Source of the DNA: Heterohyrax brucei
Taxonomy: Eukaryota > Chordata > Mammalia > Hyracoidea > Procaviidae
Length of the DNA stretch: 64,000 bases
Direction: 5' to 3'
NCBI GenBank assembly: GCA_028571685.1
Contig: CM053154.1
Location: 10,820,001-10,884,000 of the forward strand
The number at the start of each line of letters is the position of its first letter. Position 1 is the stretch's first letter. The notes under the pieces are model-generated. The model had not been told where the DNA came from. It made no database searches and saw nothing but the letters and a program-made list of their open reading frames with translations. This document shows positions 1 through 11,506 of the stretch, piece after piece. A program made the translations under genes and the position numbers.

Positions 1-335
1 ACCTTCTATTGTGATCCCCGTTGCCAGGCATCATTTAGTTTTTCTGGTCTCAGGTGAGTCAGGGTTTGGTTCACGTGGATCCATCAATCCTTTGGGCTAA
101 TTGTTTCCTTAAGTCTTTGATTTTCTTTGGTCTTCTGTGCTCTAGATGGGAAGAGACCAACTGCTCTATCTTAGATGCACCAAGTGGCCCGTAGAACACT
201 GTCTTATAGGGAAGGACCCCAAGGCTATGGTCCTAAGCCCTGCCCTCCAGTGATTCAATCCCTCCAGGTTAGGGTTGTAGCTGAGTTTTCATGACCACGC
301 CCCTGGAGTGCTCTCTTATATACGTGAATATGGGG
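1..335 (-). mobile_element. L1 LINE 3' UTR fragment
   Basis: Read on the minus strand, this resembles the paenungulate L1 3' UTR also present on the plus strand at 5185-6090 and 37334-38730. Shared landmarks are the stretch around the 'ctctagatggg...gagaccaac' motif and the following 'accccaaggctatggtcc' block. It is strongly diverged and cut by the window start, so the true 3' end is outside the window. Confidence 0.55.
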
Positions 336-339
336 ACTG

Positions 340-1620
340 CCAATAAGTTTGTGAATTCACCCTAGAGAAAGTGCTACATACCTGATTGCTGAATATTGCT
401 ACAGTTGTCTTTGAAAGAATCCCCTTGGGAAGCTATGCACCAATGCCAGCACCTAGTCCACCCTTCGAAGCAATTTTGGAAGTCTTTTTCTGGAAAGGCC
501 AGCAGAGCTGTTGTCATATTACCCTTGATGTCCTGAATGTCATTGAAATGTCTCCCTTTCAATATTTCCTTTATCTTCAAGTAAAGAAAAAAGTCACTGG
601 AGGCCATATCAGGCTAGTAGGGAGGGTGTTCCAATACAGTTCTTGTTTACTGTCTAAATGCTCCTTCACAGACAGCGCCACGGGAGCTGGTGCATTGTCG
701 TGATGCAAGAGTCGTGAGTTGCTGGCAAAAAGTTAAGGTCATTTTCATCTAGCTTTTTCATGCAGCCTTTTCAGCACTTCCAAATAAAGACTTTGGTTAG
801 CTATTTGTCCAGTTGGTACAAATTCGTGATGAACAATTCCTCTGATATCAAAAAAAGTTAGCAATGTTGTTTTGATTCTTGATTTGGACCGAGGGAACTT
901 GTTTGGTCATGGAGAACTGGCTGACTTCCATAGTGCACTTCGATACTTTGTTTCAGGGTCATATTGGTATAGTCATGTTTCATCACCAGTGATAACACAG
1001 ACCAAAACATCATCTTGTCTCTCCAAAAGGTCTTGGAAAACTTTGACTCTCCTTTGCTTTGTTCATTGGTGAGCTCCTTTGGGACCATTTTTGCACACAC
1101 TTTTCTCATGCCAAGATTTTCAGTTGAGATTTTCCTGTTTCTCTACTGATGTTTACTTGGTCTACCATACTTCATACAGTCACCCAATGATTTTGATGCA
1201 GAGCGTGATGAATTTTTGCACTGTTTTTGTCATTTCTGCTCATTACGAGCAACCCTAACCTTTCTTCATCAGTGACACTTTCTCTCCCCTCAGAAAAATG
1301 TTTCATCCATTTGTACACTGCTGTTTTCTTTGTGGCATTATCCCCATAAACTTGGACTGACATATCCCTGATTTCACTTCCACTCTTGCCAAGTTTAACA
1401 AGAAATTTAATGTTTGTTCATTGCTCTGATTCAAGTTCTGACATTCTCACCACGGCACACAAAAACATGCAACAACAATAGTGGACACCACTCCGCAAAC
1501 TACTGCCACACATCAATACGGACACAGCTGTGAGACACTGATATACCAAGGTTATGAAACCTTACTGAGTTGTTTGCACATTGCTGCCAACATAAGTGGC
1601 AAGTTTGTGAACTTCACTGT
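340..1620 (-). pseudogene. Decayed mariner-family DNA transposon with transposase relic
   Basis: Minus-strand frames, broken by shifts and stops, spell a mariner (Tc1/mariner superfamily) transposase in order. The N-terminal helix-turn-helix region (about 1363-1172) contains YGDNATKKTAVYKWMKHF. The central block (1109-858) has the region before the first catalytic Asp. An HDNAPAP motif (about 690-665) sits at the second catalytic Asp. The C-terminal block (607-374) includes SSDFFLYLKIKE and WHWCIASQGD. The third catalytic position and reading frame are damaged, so it cannot be active. Similar 16-17 base sequences (aagtttgtgaaYttcac) lie at 345-360 and 1601-1617 and probably mark the two ends. 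Family assignment is confident; subfamily is unknown. Confidence 0.8.
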
Positions 1621-1654
1621 CAGCCCTTATAAGAAAGAGCCTTATCTTTAAAAG

Positions 1655-3460
1655 ATCTTATGGAGTTGAGGGTTTTCAGAGATGCTTTGCTGGGCCCAAA
1701 CTAGCTCATAGATATGGAAACATCTCAACTGATAATCCATCAATTCCTGAAGCCTTGTTTTTCTCCAGTGCCTTCGATGCAGTTTGACTTCCTCCTTTAG
1801 TACCATCACTTCCTGATCATATGCTACCTCTTCAGATGGTTGAACGCTGACCAGTTCTTTCTGGCATAATGACTCTGTGCATTCCTTCCATCTTCTTTTG
1901 ATGCTTCTTCCTGAGTTGCTTAATATTTTCCCTGTAGAATGCTTTACTACTGCAGCTCAAGGCTTGAAATTTTTCTGCAGTTCTTTCAGCTTGAGAAATG
2001 TAGAGCATGTTCTTCCCTTTTGGTTTTATATTTCTAAGTCTTTGCATATGTCATTATAATACTTTGTCTTCTTGAGCTGCCCTTTGAAATCTTTAGTTCT
2101 TTTATGTCATCATTTCTTCCTTTTGCTTTAACTACTTGACACTGAAAAGCAAGTTTCAGAGCATCTTCTGACATCCGATTTGGTCTTTTCTTTCCTGTCT
2201 TTTTAAAGACCTGTTACTTTCTTCATGCATGATGTCTTTGATGTCATTCTGCTGCTCATCTGGTCTTTCGTCATTAGTGTTCAGTGCATCAAATCTGTTC
2301 TTGAAATGGTCTCTAAACTCAGGCGGGACATACTCAAGGTCATACTTTGGTTCTCGTGAACTGGTTCTAATTTTTGTCAGTTTCAGTTTGAGCTTGCATG
2401 TCAGCAGTTGATGGCCTGTGCCACAGTCAGCACTTGGTCTTGTTCTCATGGCTGATATGTAGCTTTCCCGTCATCTCTTCACACAAATGTAGTCAATTTG
2501 ATTGCTGTCTATTGTCTGGTAAGATCCACATGTATAATTGCCATTTGTGTTGGTGAAAAAAGATACTTGCAGTGAAGAAGTCTTGGATCTTGCAAAATTC
2601 TATCATGTGATCTCTGGCAGCATTTCTGTCACCACGGCCATGTTTTCCAACTACTGATCCTTTTTCTTTGTTTCCAACTGTTACGTTCCAGTCACAAGTG
2701 ATTATCAATGAAACCTGACTGCATGTTTGATCAATTTCGGACTAAAGAAGCTGATAAAAATCTTTAATTTCTTCATCTTTGGCCTTATTGGTTGGTGTGT
2801 AAATTTGACCAATAGTTGTATTAACTGTCCTTCCTTACAGGTGTATGGATACTATTCTGTCACAGACAGCATTGCTGTTCAGGACAGATCTTGAAATGCT
2901 CTTTTTGATGATGAACACAAAACTATTCCTCTTCAAGTTTTCATTCTTGGCATAGTAGACCATATGATCATCCAATTCCAAATAGCTAATACAAGTTCAT
3001 TTCAGTTTATTAATGCCTAGGATATTGATCTTTATATGTTCCATTTTATTTTTGATGGTTTCCAAAGTTCTGATTATTAATGGATGTTTGCAGCTGCTTC
3101 TTCTCATTTTGAGTCACGCTGCATCAGCAAGTGAAGATCCTGAAGGCTTCACTCTACTTCTACCTTAGGGTAGACTCTACTTCGAGGAGGCTGTTGTCTT
3201 CTGAGTGTCATCCAACCTGGGGGGCTCATTTTCTGCCACTATATCAGTCAATGTTCCACTGATGTTCATAAGGTTTTCATTGGCTAATTGTTTTCAGAAG
3301 TACATTGCTGGGTCTTTCTTCCTAGTCTGTCTCAGTCTGGTAGCTCAGTGGAAACCTGTCCACTATGGGTGACCCTGGGGTATCTGAAAATCAGTGACAC
3401 AGTTTCCAACATCACCTCAACACACGAGCCCCCACAGTATGACAAACTGATGGACAAGTG
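1655..3460 (-). pseudogene. RTE/BovB-type LINE, 5' half (endonuclease to start of RT)
   Basis: A minus-strand, frameshifted non-LTR retrotransposon. From 3' to 5' on the window: the 5' leader (about 3460-3100); an apurinic-type endonuclease whose recognisable pieces are a LETIKNKMEHIKINILGI-like start near 3070, a YYAKNENLKRNSF segment near 2950, and CDWNVTVGNKEKGSVVGKHG (2708-2640), the equivalent of the family's GDFNA motif; then the TRPSADCGTGHQLL segment (2445-2400, equivalent to the catalytic D-H region); then the linker toward reverse transcriptase, ending near 1655 with a QLRCFHI-like stretch. Several stops make it non-functional. Elements of this clade supply the machinery for AfroSINEs. 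The RT core and 3' end are missing here. Confidence 0.8.
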
Positions 3461-3464
3461 GGGG

Positions 3465-3640
3465 ATGGCAGGTGTTTATTGAGGGTTTACTCTGTGCTTT
3501 GTTCGATGGCTTCACGTTTATTACTTCTTCTGGTCCTCATCACAAGCCTTGGAGACAGGTACTGCCTTTATCCTTGTTTTATAGGTGACTGAGCCCAGAA
3601 AGGGTTAGTAATTGTCCCTTGATCCCATGCCAGGAAGGAG
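3465..3640 (+). repeat. MIR-like ancient SINE fragment
   Basis: It has the typical order 'gtttattgagggtttactctg ... tcctcatcacaa ... gacaggtactgcctttat ... gttttataggtgactgagcc' of the mammal-wide MIR family. Diverged. Confidence 0.5.
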
Positions 3641-3659
3641 AACAGCCGGTACATGCATC

Positions 3660-4035
3660 CAGACAACTTTATTTCTTATTTTCATTAAACTGAAATTTTC
3701 AGGCATATAGACAAGTTGAGAGAATTGTGAACCCCTACCTTCAACCATGGCTGACATTCTGCCATTCTTGTTTCATGTTTCGCCCCCTCATTTGTTAGTC
3801 TTTTCTAGAATATTTTAATCCTGTGTGTCCTGTCAATTCACCTGTAAATACTTCAGCAAATATATGTAACAAAAACACTTCCTTTTAAAAAGATGACCAT
3901 AATGCCATCATCACAACCCCCAAATTATTCCTGTATATCATCTAACACATGGTCCACATTCAGCTTTGATTATTTCCAAAGTGTCCTTTTATGTCTGGCT
4001 TGTTTGAATCAGGATCTGACCAGCAACTTTGCACT
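3660..4035 (-). mobile_element. Ancient L1 (L1M-like) fragment
   Basis: AT-rich sequence with landmarks found in old mammalian L1 3' regions read in reverse: 'caagttgagagaattgtgaaccc', 'atcatctaacacatggtcc' and 'tgtttgaatcaggatc'. A related block occurs at 35690-35945. The remainder, 4036-4298, shows nothing I recognise. Confidence 0.45.
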
Positions 4036-4298
4036 TGGCTTATACTTTTCAGTCTCTTTGGTAAGTTTCTTCACCTGTTTCCCCCTATGCCATTTATTTG
4101 CAGAACCGTGGTGTTGCTTTAAGGAACACTGTCCCCAAGGGACTCTGTTGTCTTAGCTAAGCTGTTCAGTCTCCTTCTTGCTCCATGAACTTAAATCTCC
4201 AGTACAGCAACATCAAGACTGGAGATGGTTGGAGCTGATTCATTTCAATAGCAGCATCGTAGACTTGCTTTCTCAGATTTTCCTTTGAATATAGAGCT

Positions 4299-4494
4299 AA
4301 ACCAACTTCTGCTGAATCATTTCTAACTCATGGTGACCCCATGTGTTACACAGTAGAACTGTCGCGTTTTTTTGGCTGGGATCTTCACAAAAACGGGTCA
4401 CCAGACCTTTCTCTGTGGCATCACTGGGTGGATTCAAACCACTAATCTTTAGCTTAGTAGTTGAGCACCAATAGTTATGGTATCCAGGGTCCTT
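4299..4494 (-). mobile_element. AfroSINE, older subfamily
   Basis: Reads in reverse with the SINE 3' segment first ('ctaactcatggtgacccc'), then 'ggtcaccagacctttct', ending in the tRNA-like head ('tagtagttgagcacc ... ccagggtcctt'). Confidence 0.8.
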
Positions 4495-5184
4495 AAATAT
4501 GGAAGATGTCCTGTAAGTCCCCAGTGAGCTCTTTCTCTGCTCGAGTTAGCCAGAGTTGCTCTCTGTTGCTTACAGCCAGAAATGCTGGACTGGTAGAGCA
4601 TCCATCACACCCTTTGTATAGTGACCAGAAAGGGTGGGCAAGCTGACAAGGAGCACTTCTGTCATTTCGCTTAAAATGCCAGCATCACTGGTCACTCTTG
4701 AATTGTGGTAACATGTCAAAGACCTCAAGATCAGGAGCAGAGATGATGAGTTCGGACAGTGGAGAATCCCTTGGGGCAAGGCTATTTTCTCTCTACTTTT
4801 CCAAGGAAGTTGGTTTTACAGGAAGGCTACTGCTGTGTGGTGGTCAGAGGGGTATGTGGCTTTCCAGACCACTCTCACATTTATGAGAGAGAGGAAAAGG
4901 AGCAAGAAACTACCAGAAGGATGGGCCTGTTGTAGGGTCCCTGCTCCCCTCCTTCCCACAGTATCCTCATCCACACCTGGGATTGTTGCCATAACTAAGG
5001 AACCATCACAATGATTATGATCCTGATGAGACCCCTATGTCATCAGAAAAGTTATGTTCAGTGTATTTTGCTTAAGACAGTGGGAAGCAATTGCTATATA
5101 AAGAAGATAGAGTATCAATCCTCCTAATTCCTAATAAAAATTAATAATAAACAAACAAAAAACAAAACCAACAAACATTAGTGA
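4495..5184. other. Intergenic sequence without a recognised feature
   Basis: The only notable part is 4500-4620, which has a weak resemblance to an old LTR or DNA-transposon end ('ctcgagttagccagagttgc'). A short A-rich stretch (about 5125-5165) precedes the L1 fragment. No coding signal. Confidence 0.4.
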
Positions 5185-6095
5185 GGATTTACCTTGGTAT
5201 CTAGAAAAGTCTTGGCTTTGAAAGGACTTGAAGGAGTAAATCAAAAGCGAAGATGTTTCCTAAATACAACTCAATACTTTGAAGGCCAGAGTAGCAGGGG
5301 CAGGGGCCTGGGGACCATGCATTCAAGGGACATCTAGGTCAATTGGCATAACAAAGTTTAAGAAAATGTTCTGTATCCCACTGTGGTAAGTGGCATCTGA
5401 GTCTTAAAAGCTAGCAAGCAGCCATCTAAGTAGCATCAACTGGTCTCTACTCACCTGAAGGAGAGGACAATGAAAGACAAAAGGAAAACATGGACCCAAG
5501 AGACAGAAAAGTCCATACAATCCAGAGACTACATCAGCACGAGCCTAGAAGAACTAGATGGTGCCCAGCCATCACCAATGACTGCCCCAGCAGGGAATAC
5601 AAGGAGTCCCTGATGCAGCGAGAGAAAAACTTGTGTGCAGAACTTGGAATCTATTAAAAAGATGGGACTTGATAGTCTGACAAACTGGAGGGTCCCCTGA
5701 GGACACAGCTGCAGACTCTCTGTTAGAGAACTGAAACCATTCTTGAGCCAGCTCTTCAGACAGAGATTAGATGGACTGTAAGACAGAAAATGATACTGGC
5801 AATGAGTGTGCTTCTTGGTTTAAATAGACTCACTAGGCAGCTCCTGTCCATGGGTAACAGGAGAGGACAGAGGGGGACAGGAGCTGGTTGAAGGGGCATG
5901 AGAAATACAGGGTGGAAAGGAGGAGTGTGCTGTCACGGGATGGAAAGGAGGAGTGTGCTCTCATGGGATAGAAAGGAGAAGCCGCTAGAGTTACACAGCG
6001 ATGTGTGTGTAAGTTTTTGTATAAAAAATTGATGGGTTATAAACGTTAACCAAAAACGTAATAAAATAGCAAAAAGGAAAAAAATAAATAAATAC
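5185..6095 (+). mobile_element. L1 LINE 3' UTR with A-rich tail
   Basis: Long match in order to the L1 3' UTR also present at 37930-38730: 'gcaggggcctggggaccatg', 'gacatctaggtcaattggca', 'gtcttaaaagctagcaagc', 'agaagaactagatggtgcc', 'gaaaatgatactggcaatga'. It ends in an A-rich tail near 6050-6095. It is 5'-truncated, with no ORF2 portion. Inside, at 5911-5985, a 28-bp unit (ggatggaaaggaggagtgtg core) occurs almost three times in tandem; other copies of this UTR in the window carry it once. Confidence 0.75.
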
Positions 6096-7180
6096 AAAGA
6101 AAGGGACCCCAAACTTGTGACACAGTGCAGCTCCTGAGTGCAAACTCAGCTCCGAAAGAGAAGAAAGAGTACTGCTGAAATTTAGAACATTCTTCCTAAC
6201 AGTCTCTGGTTTAGCAGGCAGCTCCGAGAAACACTAAGATTGATTCCTTGCATTTGGAAGATCCACAATGCCACCCTGAAACCTTAGTGGAGGGAGACAA
6301 GGCTGCCGAGACTTGCCATTGTACAGGAAGCCAAGACCCACGGAAGTGTGACACAGCCTTGGCTAGTGGAGTGGGCCTTGATGTATGACATTCAGTGGGA
6401 TCCCAAAGGAGAGAACTGAGCCCAGGCTTCCAGTGGAAGGCTGCTGGCTGAGACCCCTACCTGACGACCATCCCACCACTGCCGCATGTCCACAGGCGAT
6501 AGCCGAGTAGATGTCAGTAGAGTCATCTGTCACACTGTAACCCAGAAGACAATGGCCTCAGCTAGTGTAAGAAGGGTATCAGGGAAAAATGCCCTACAAT
6601 TTCAGAGTGAATAGATGGGTATGTAACTGTACCCAGTAAACCGAAGGAAGATACTAGGGCGTGGGATGACAACCGTGCACACCACTGCAACAAGAAATGC
6701 AAGAAAGGGAAGGTGGTTGGCAAAAATAGAGGAAGAACCTCTCCTGGAAGAAAACATACTCCGGGCACACCTGCAAACACTTGGAGTAACCAAAACCAAA
6801 AAATCAAACCCAGTGCCATCAAGTAACAGAACTTAATAAAGCCAAGGATTCAGTAAAACAAAACCTCAAAGATGAGATCATATGAAATAACAGAATGTGA
6901 ATTTTTAAAGATTTCAGAGCAAAGGAAATACATTCAGAATAAACAAAAACCGTGTGGATGATTTCGTCAATACACTAAAAGGAATCATCAAGATACAGCA
7001 CCAAAAAACAGATTATTAACACGGAAGAATTGCTGAAATTATCCTTGGTAATCACACAGGTATAAGGCAAAAAAGGCGAAGACATGCCGGCTACGCAGTT
7101 CAAAGATGATCCAGCAGAATGATGTTTCATGTCTCTAAATTAGAGACCCAACAAATGAAATAGAAAAGAATATATACTCA
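6096..7180. other. Intergenic sequence, origin unclear
   Basis: No exon-like or gene-like signal. The A-rich stretch 6800-7180 may be a very old retroelement, but I cannot place it. Confidence 0.4.
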
Positions 7181-7413
7181 GAGAGAGAAAGCATCAGAAA
7201 TACAGTACCAAATTTAGATCAAAAGGGCATCAGTGGAAAAAAAAAAGAGAGACATGCACTGATGGACACTAAGCTGTATCCTGGTTCAGTTATTGAACTT
7301 GGAGGAGAAACAAAGGGTTCTTCAGACGTACAGGAGAAAAGGCTGGCCAGCGGATTTCAAGTCAGGTGTCCAAGGCGCTTTAAGAGAAGAGAGCGAGGCA
7401 ACGCCAGAGCAGC
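7181..7413 (+). repeat. Direct duplication, copy A (233 bp)
   Basis: Nearly identical to 7903-8134, same orientation, offset 722 bp. Both copies start gagagagaaagcatcagaaa and end in acgccagagcag. They differ by scattered substitutions and a few small indels (for example a longer A-run in copy B). No known repeat family recognised. Confidence 0.85.
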
Positions 7414-7902
7414 AGCTTCGTTTGAGTGGTTGGCTGGGCTTTTCCCGGGAAAGCAGAATGCTAGCCTTGGAGCCCCTGAATTCTGTCCTGTTCTCAGTGC
7501 TCACTGCTAGTCTCACGTGTGAAAGATGACATGCCGCAAAAACCAGGAGGCAGGACAGAGAAGATGGGAAGAGCTCAGTGCCAACTTCTCTCACTTTTTT
7601 TAAGAACAGGAAATCAAAGCTAAAACATAACAATCTGAAATAAGCGTCACGACACCAGTGACTTCCTAGTTTTAATTATCACTTTTTTCCCACCTTGGAG
7701 GCATCCTCTAGGAATTAATTTTTCTTTGGGAGCTAAAACATTTATTTGATTCAGAAATTCCCTAGCTCTTTTTATTGTCTGCGAAACTGAAATTAAATTA
7801 TTTTAATGCAAAATGACATTGCCATGGAATACTGATATTGCTAATTGCCACTCAGTCTATTCTAACTTGTATGACACCTTGTGTGTAGAGGGAAACTACT
7901 GA
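7414..7902. other. Spacer between the two duplication copies
   Basis: About 490 bp, AT-rich in its second half. No gene or repeat recognised. Confidence 0.4.
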
Positions 7903-8134
7903 GAGAGAGAAAGCATCAGAAATACAGTACCAAATTTAGATCAAAAGGGCATCAGTGGAAAAAAAAAAAGAGAGACACGCACTGATGGACACTAAGCTGT
8001 ATCCTGGTTAAGTTATTGAACTTGGAGAATAAACAGAGTTCTTCAGACATGCAGGAGAAAAAGCTGGCCGGTGGATTTCAAGTGAGGTGTCCAAGGCACT
8101 TTAAGAGAAGAGAGCGGGGCAACGCCAGAGCAGT
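7903..8134 (+). repeat. Direct duplication, copy B
   Basis: Partner of 7181-7413. It keeps the internal landmarks 'gacactaagctgtatcctgg' and 'gatttcaagtgaggtgtcca'. Confidence 0.85.
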
Positions 8135-8224
8135 TTTCAAGGCTGTGACCTTTTGGAAGCTGATAGCCGGGCCTGTCTTCTGAGGCTTCTTTGGTTGAGT
8201 TCAATCCGCCAGCCTTTTGGATAG

Positions 8225-8330
8225 TATTTGAGCTCTGTTTGACTCAGTCATTTAAGAAGCATTTATTTAGGGCCTTCTATGTGTCAGCCACTGTTCTAGG
8301 CACCTAGGAAACCGGTCAGAGAACAAAAAC
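8225..8330 (+). repeat. L2/MIR-like ancient repeat fragment
   Basis: The stretch 'ttatttagggccttctatgt ... cactgttctaggcacctagg' is the usual L2/MIR signature. The rest of 8331-8610 is AT-rich, with nothing recognised. Confidence 0.5.
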
Positions 8331-8610
8331 TGCTAAAAATTAACTTCTGCTCATCCTTCTCTCTGGCCTTAGAAAAACTGAAAGTGACAGTCACCAAATT
8401 TCTGGATGATGGCATTCAAGGGTGTCTTTGAAGGCTCTGCATTCATTTTTTAATTTTTTTAATGAAGCACATATGTAACATTTTTCAATAAAAACAAAAA
8501 TACTGTTTTTAAAGTTACTATGCTTTTAAAAACTTGATGTTTTAATAAATTAGCAGTTGGAGAATGATCCCTTTTCACTGATTAATTTTGCATCTTTCTT
8601 TGCTCATAAT

Positions 8611-8769
8611 GGAAACCCTGGGGGGGTAGCGGTTAAGGGCTACAGCGGCTGACCAGGCGGTCAGCAGTTCAAATCCACCAGGTGCTCACTGGAGACTCTA
8701 GGAGGTACTTCTACTCTGTCCTATAGAGTTTCTATGAGTCAGAACAGACTCTACCGCAACAGGTTTTAC
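8611..8769 (+). mobile_element. AfroSINE
   Basis: Complete short-type copy: 'ggaaaccctgg' head, B-box-like 'gttcaaatccacc', the 'tctactctgtcctatagag' core and a 'gagtcagaacagactct' tail. Confidence 0.9.
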
Positions 8770-8934
8770 TAATAATACTGACAGTTATTTTCCTATCTTT
8801 GTTGACTAGGATTGTATTTTTTTGTTGAAATGTCTTTCATGTAAATTCCCATTTCATTTGCGCGTGCATGCCTTCTTCCTACTTTCCCTTTCACACCTTT
8901 CTTCTTTGTTACAAATACTATTCCTAGACTTGTA

Positions 8935-10130
8935 TGTATATATATTTTTATTATGAAACTAATCTTTCTTTTCTTATTAAAAAATACACGACCAGTGTGA
9001 AAAAAATCAGAAAGCTAAGTAAATAGAAAAACAGAATTTAAAAAAATCACACATAATTTCTCCATTCGGAAACAACTTCCATTAACACCTCAGGGTGCAT
9101 GTTTCCAGATGCTTTTCTGTACAAGTACCAGTTGGGATTTTGTTTTCTTTTCTTTCTTTTCCTTTTGACAAAAATGTCACCTTACCATAGAAAACTGTTT
9201 TGCAATATATTTTCTTCCCTCGATTTACTGCAGACATCTTTCCACATCATTCAACTGTATTTTCTAATGTTTACAATAAGCGTAAGTTTTTTTTTCTTCA
9301 AGTTTAAGCTTGTGTATTGTTTTATTGTTTGGTTCTGTATTTTTAGTCATTTCACTCTGGGCTATTTAGACGGTTTCCTGTCTCTCCCGCTTTTAATCCA
9401 CAATGCAATGAATATGCTTCACAAATAAATGTTTGTGTGTAGGCATTCCTCTTGCTGTAGGACGAATCTCAGATGTAAAGTTGCTGGGACATTAGTTAAA
9501 CACATTTTAAAGATGTTTGACATGGGCCCCAAACTGCCATCTCAAAGAGTTGGCCAAATTACAATCCTGTTAGAAGTGTGGGGGTGGTTTTTTCTCTGCA
9601 ACTTGCTAAAAAGGCATCTCTTTTTTCTGACTTGATGGCACTTGGCTTGGCTTAGTTCTGTAACCATTGCTAGAGATGAAAAATTGTGTGTGAATGTTGC
9701 TTTAACATAAAATTCTTTGATTACTAGAAAGGTTGATTATTTTTTTCATAGTCATCAGTCATTTGGTACGTGGTTAAGAGCTTGGCTGATAACCAAAAGT
9801 TTGGTGGTTCAAATCCACCAAGTGCTCCTTGGAAACTGTGAGGGCAGCTCTACTCTTCCTTGTAGGGTCGCTATGAGTCGGAATTGACTCGACGGCAATG
9901 GGTCTTGTTTGGTAATGGGCCATGGCCATTTCTATTTCTTTTTAAAGAAAAACCTCTTCATGGTTGCTTTTTTTCCCCCATTAGAAAAGAGTGAGCGTCT
10001 TCCTGTTTTGGAATCGTTCCTTGTGTAGTAAAGGCAGTAATTCTTTGTTATATATTTTGTAAAACATCTTCATGGTTTGATATTTAATTTTGATTAGTCT
10101 TCTTTTCTGTGATTTTATTTTTTTCTGCAA
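8935..10130 (-). mobile_element. Ancient L1 (L1M-like) 3' region, split by an AfroSINE
   Basis: Minus-oriented old L1. Landmarks are 'gacatctttccacatcattc', 'cacaatgcaatgaatatgct', 'caaagagttggccaaattac' and, after the SINE at 9761-9913, 'ggccatggccatttctattt' and 'ggcagtaattctttgttata'. The small open frames here are by chance. Confidence 0.65.
9761..9913 (+). mobile_element. AfroSINE inserted in old L1
   Basis: 'tacgtggttaagagcttggc', 'ggttcaaatccaccaagtgc' and 'gctatgagtcggaattgact' followed by gacggcaatgg. Well preserved at the 3' end, so younger than the L1 it splits. Confidence 0.9.
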
Positions 10131-10185
10131 AAAGATGTGTGAAATGCTCTTGAAACACAGCTGGGGAGTATATAGTATAGTGCCA

Positions 10186-10313
10186 CAAAAGAAAGGCCTG
10201 GTGATGTGCTTCCACATAGATTATAGCCAAGAAAAGCCTGTGGGCAGTTCTACTCTCTCACCCATGGGGTGGCCCTGAGCTGGCTTGTTGGCTGTGGGCG
10301 TGGTTTGGTTTTT
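10186..10313 (+). mobile_element. AfroSINE fragment, older subfamily
   Basis: Only the middle and tail remain: 'ggcctggtgatgtgcttcc', 'ttatagccaagaaaagcctg' and 'gggcagttctactctctcac'. It carries the older 'aaaggcctggtgatctgctt' insert absent from young copies. Confidence 0.6.
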
Positions 10314-11447
10314 GGCTTATAGTGTAGGACACAAAGATTTCTCTTTCACTGCATAAAATGGAAAAGCTTGACCTGCTTTTTGGCCAGACCCCAAGTCTGA
10401 CTCTTAAGCACCACTCATTCTGCCGGAGTTTGGGGCTTTTCAGCTTCCACTGCAGCTTGCTTTCATCTTTCTGATGCTGAGATACTTGTGGCCTCCTCTC
10501 CTCTCTCCCCGGGCACTTGCTACCCCCAGGCCTTGTGGGTAGGGAGATCCCAGAGAAGGGGCCTTTTCTTGGGGCCCCAGGGTTTTGCTCCAGGTTGTGG
10601 ACCCAATGGGCAGCACGAGTACTTTCAGATCAACAGCATCTTCCGGGGTCCAGCTGGGTGTATGTCTGCCGTTGCTGCTGATGTTGGAAGCATTCCCCCA
10701 GGAGGTGTGGCTATGGGCCCGGACTCCATCTCTGGGGACCTGAGGAAGCAGATGACACAGTGCTTCAGTTTGGGAGGACTTGCAGTGTCAGGCTAAGAAC
10801 CCTGGGTTGGAGAACACTCTGGGTCCCCAGCCAATGACTGCGAGGTCTGAAGAAGGATGGCATTGGATCCCAAGGAACAAAGCAGCATCCCAGGTCCAGA
10901 AAACAGCACGTGGTCAAATAGAGCTGGTCAAATAGAGAATCAGGAAGAATTGAACACCAAGATGTGTGGACCCACTGGCCTGGCTTCCCTGACTCCCCCC
11001 TCCTTGAAGGCTGGGGTGATCCTCCCCCCTTCTCTGAGCACCTCAGTGCTTTACCTATCAGTGCTTTAGGCACGTGGAACGCTTGACTTTGTGTTCCAGT
11101 CATGCAGGTTCAGGAGTTTGTGAGCCCCTGTCTTGGGTGACAAACTCTTTGTGCAATGGGTCATCTTGGATCCCCTTCAGTAACCAACCCAGAACTTAAC
11201 TTGTGGCTTCTGCAGAACGCATGTCTTGCAGCACTACGGGTAACCACTTTCGTATTCCGGTTACTGAATTGTCATCTTCCTCCTCCTTCTCCTCGTGGCC
11301 ATTATCCGTGAATTGCCCCACAGTTGGCTGTATTGCTGATTCAGCTCATCCAGTCTGGAAGTGACGTTAATAGGAATAACTGAAGAAGTAAGTTTTTTCT
11401 GGCCAAGCATTTTTGTCTTGAAGATAAGGCTTGCTAGAAATAAGGTC

Positions 11448-11449
<2 letters not shown>
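10314..11449. other. Repeat-poor intergenic sequence
   Basis: GC-moderate, with no recognised repeats, splice-flanked exon or promoter. Open frames here overlap on both strands and have no recognisable protein features. Confidence 0.4.

Positions 11450-11478
<29 letters not shown>
11450..11478. repeat. Poly(T) run of 29
   Basis: Uninterrupted T tract. It could be the tail of a minus-strand retroelement, but no body is recognisable to its right, so I leave it as a simple repeat. Confidence 0.95.
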
Positions 11479-11481
<3 letters not shown>

Positions 11482-11506
11482 AGTTATGGCAAACTGGCCC
11501 CAAATA

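Noticed and set aside
9099..9428. 109-codon frame rich in Phe/Leu, membrane-protein-like
   Set aside because: It is the antisense of an ancient L1 3' region; T-rich sequence gives Phe/Leu runs.
10488..10796. 102-codon plus-strand frame
   Set aside because: No similarity recognised and no splice sites of quality at the ends; the surrounding DNA is ordinary intergenic sequence.
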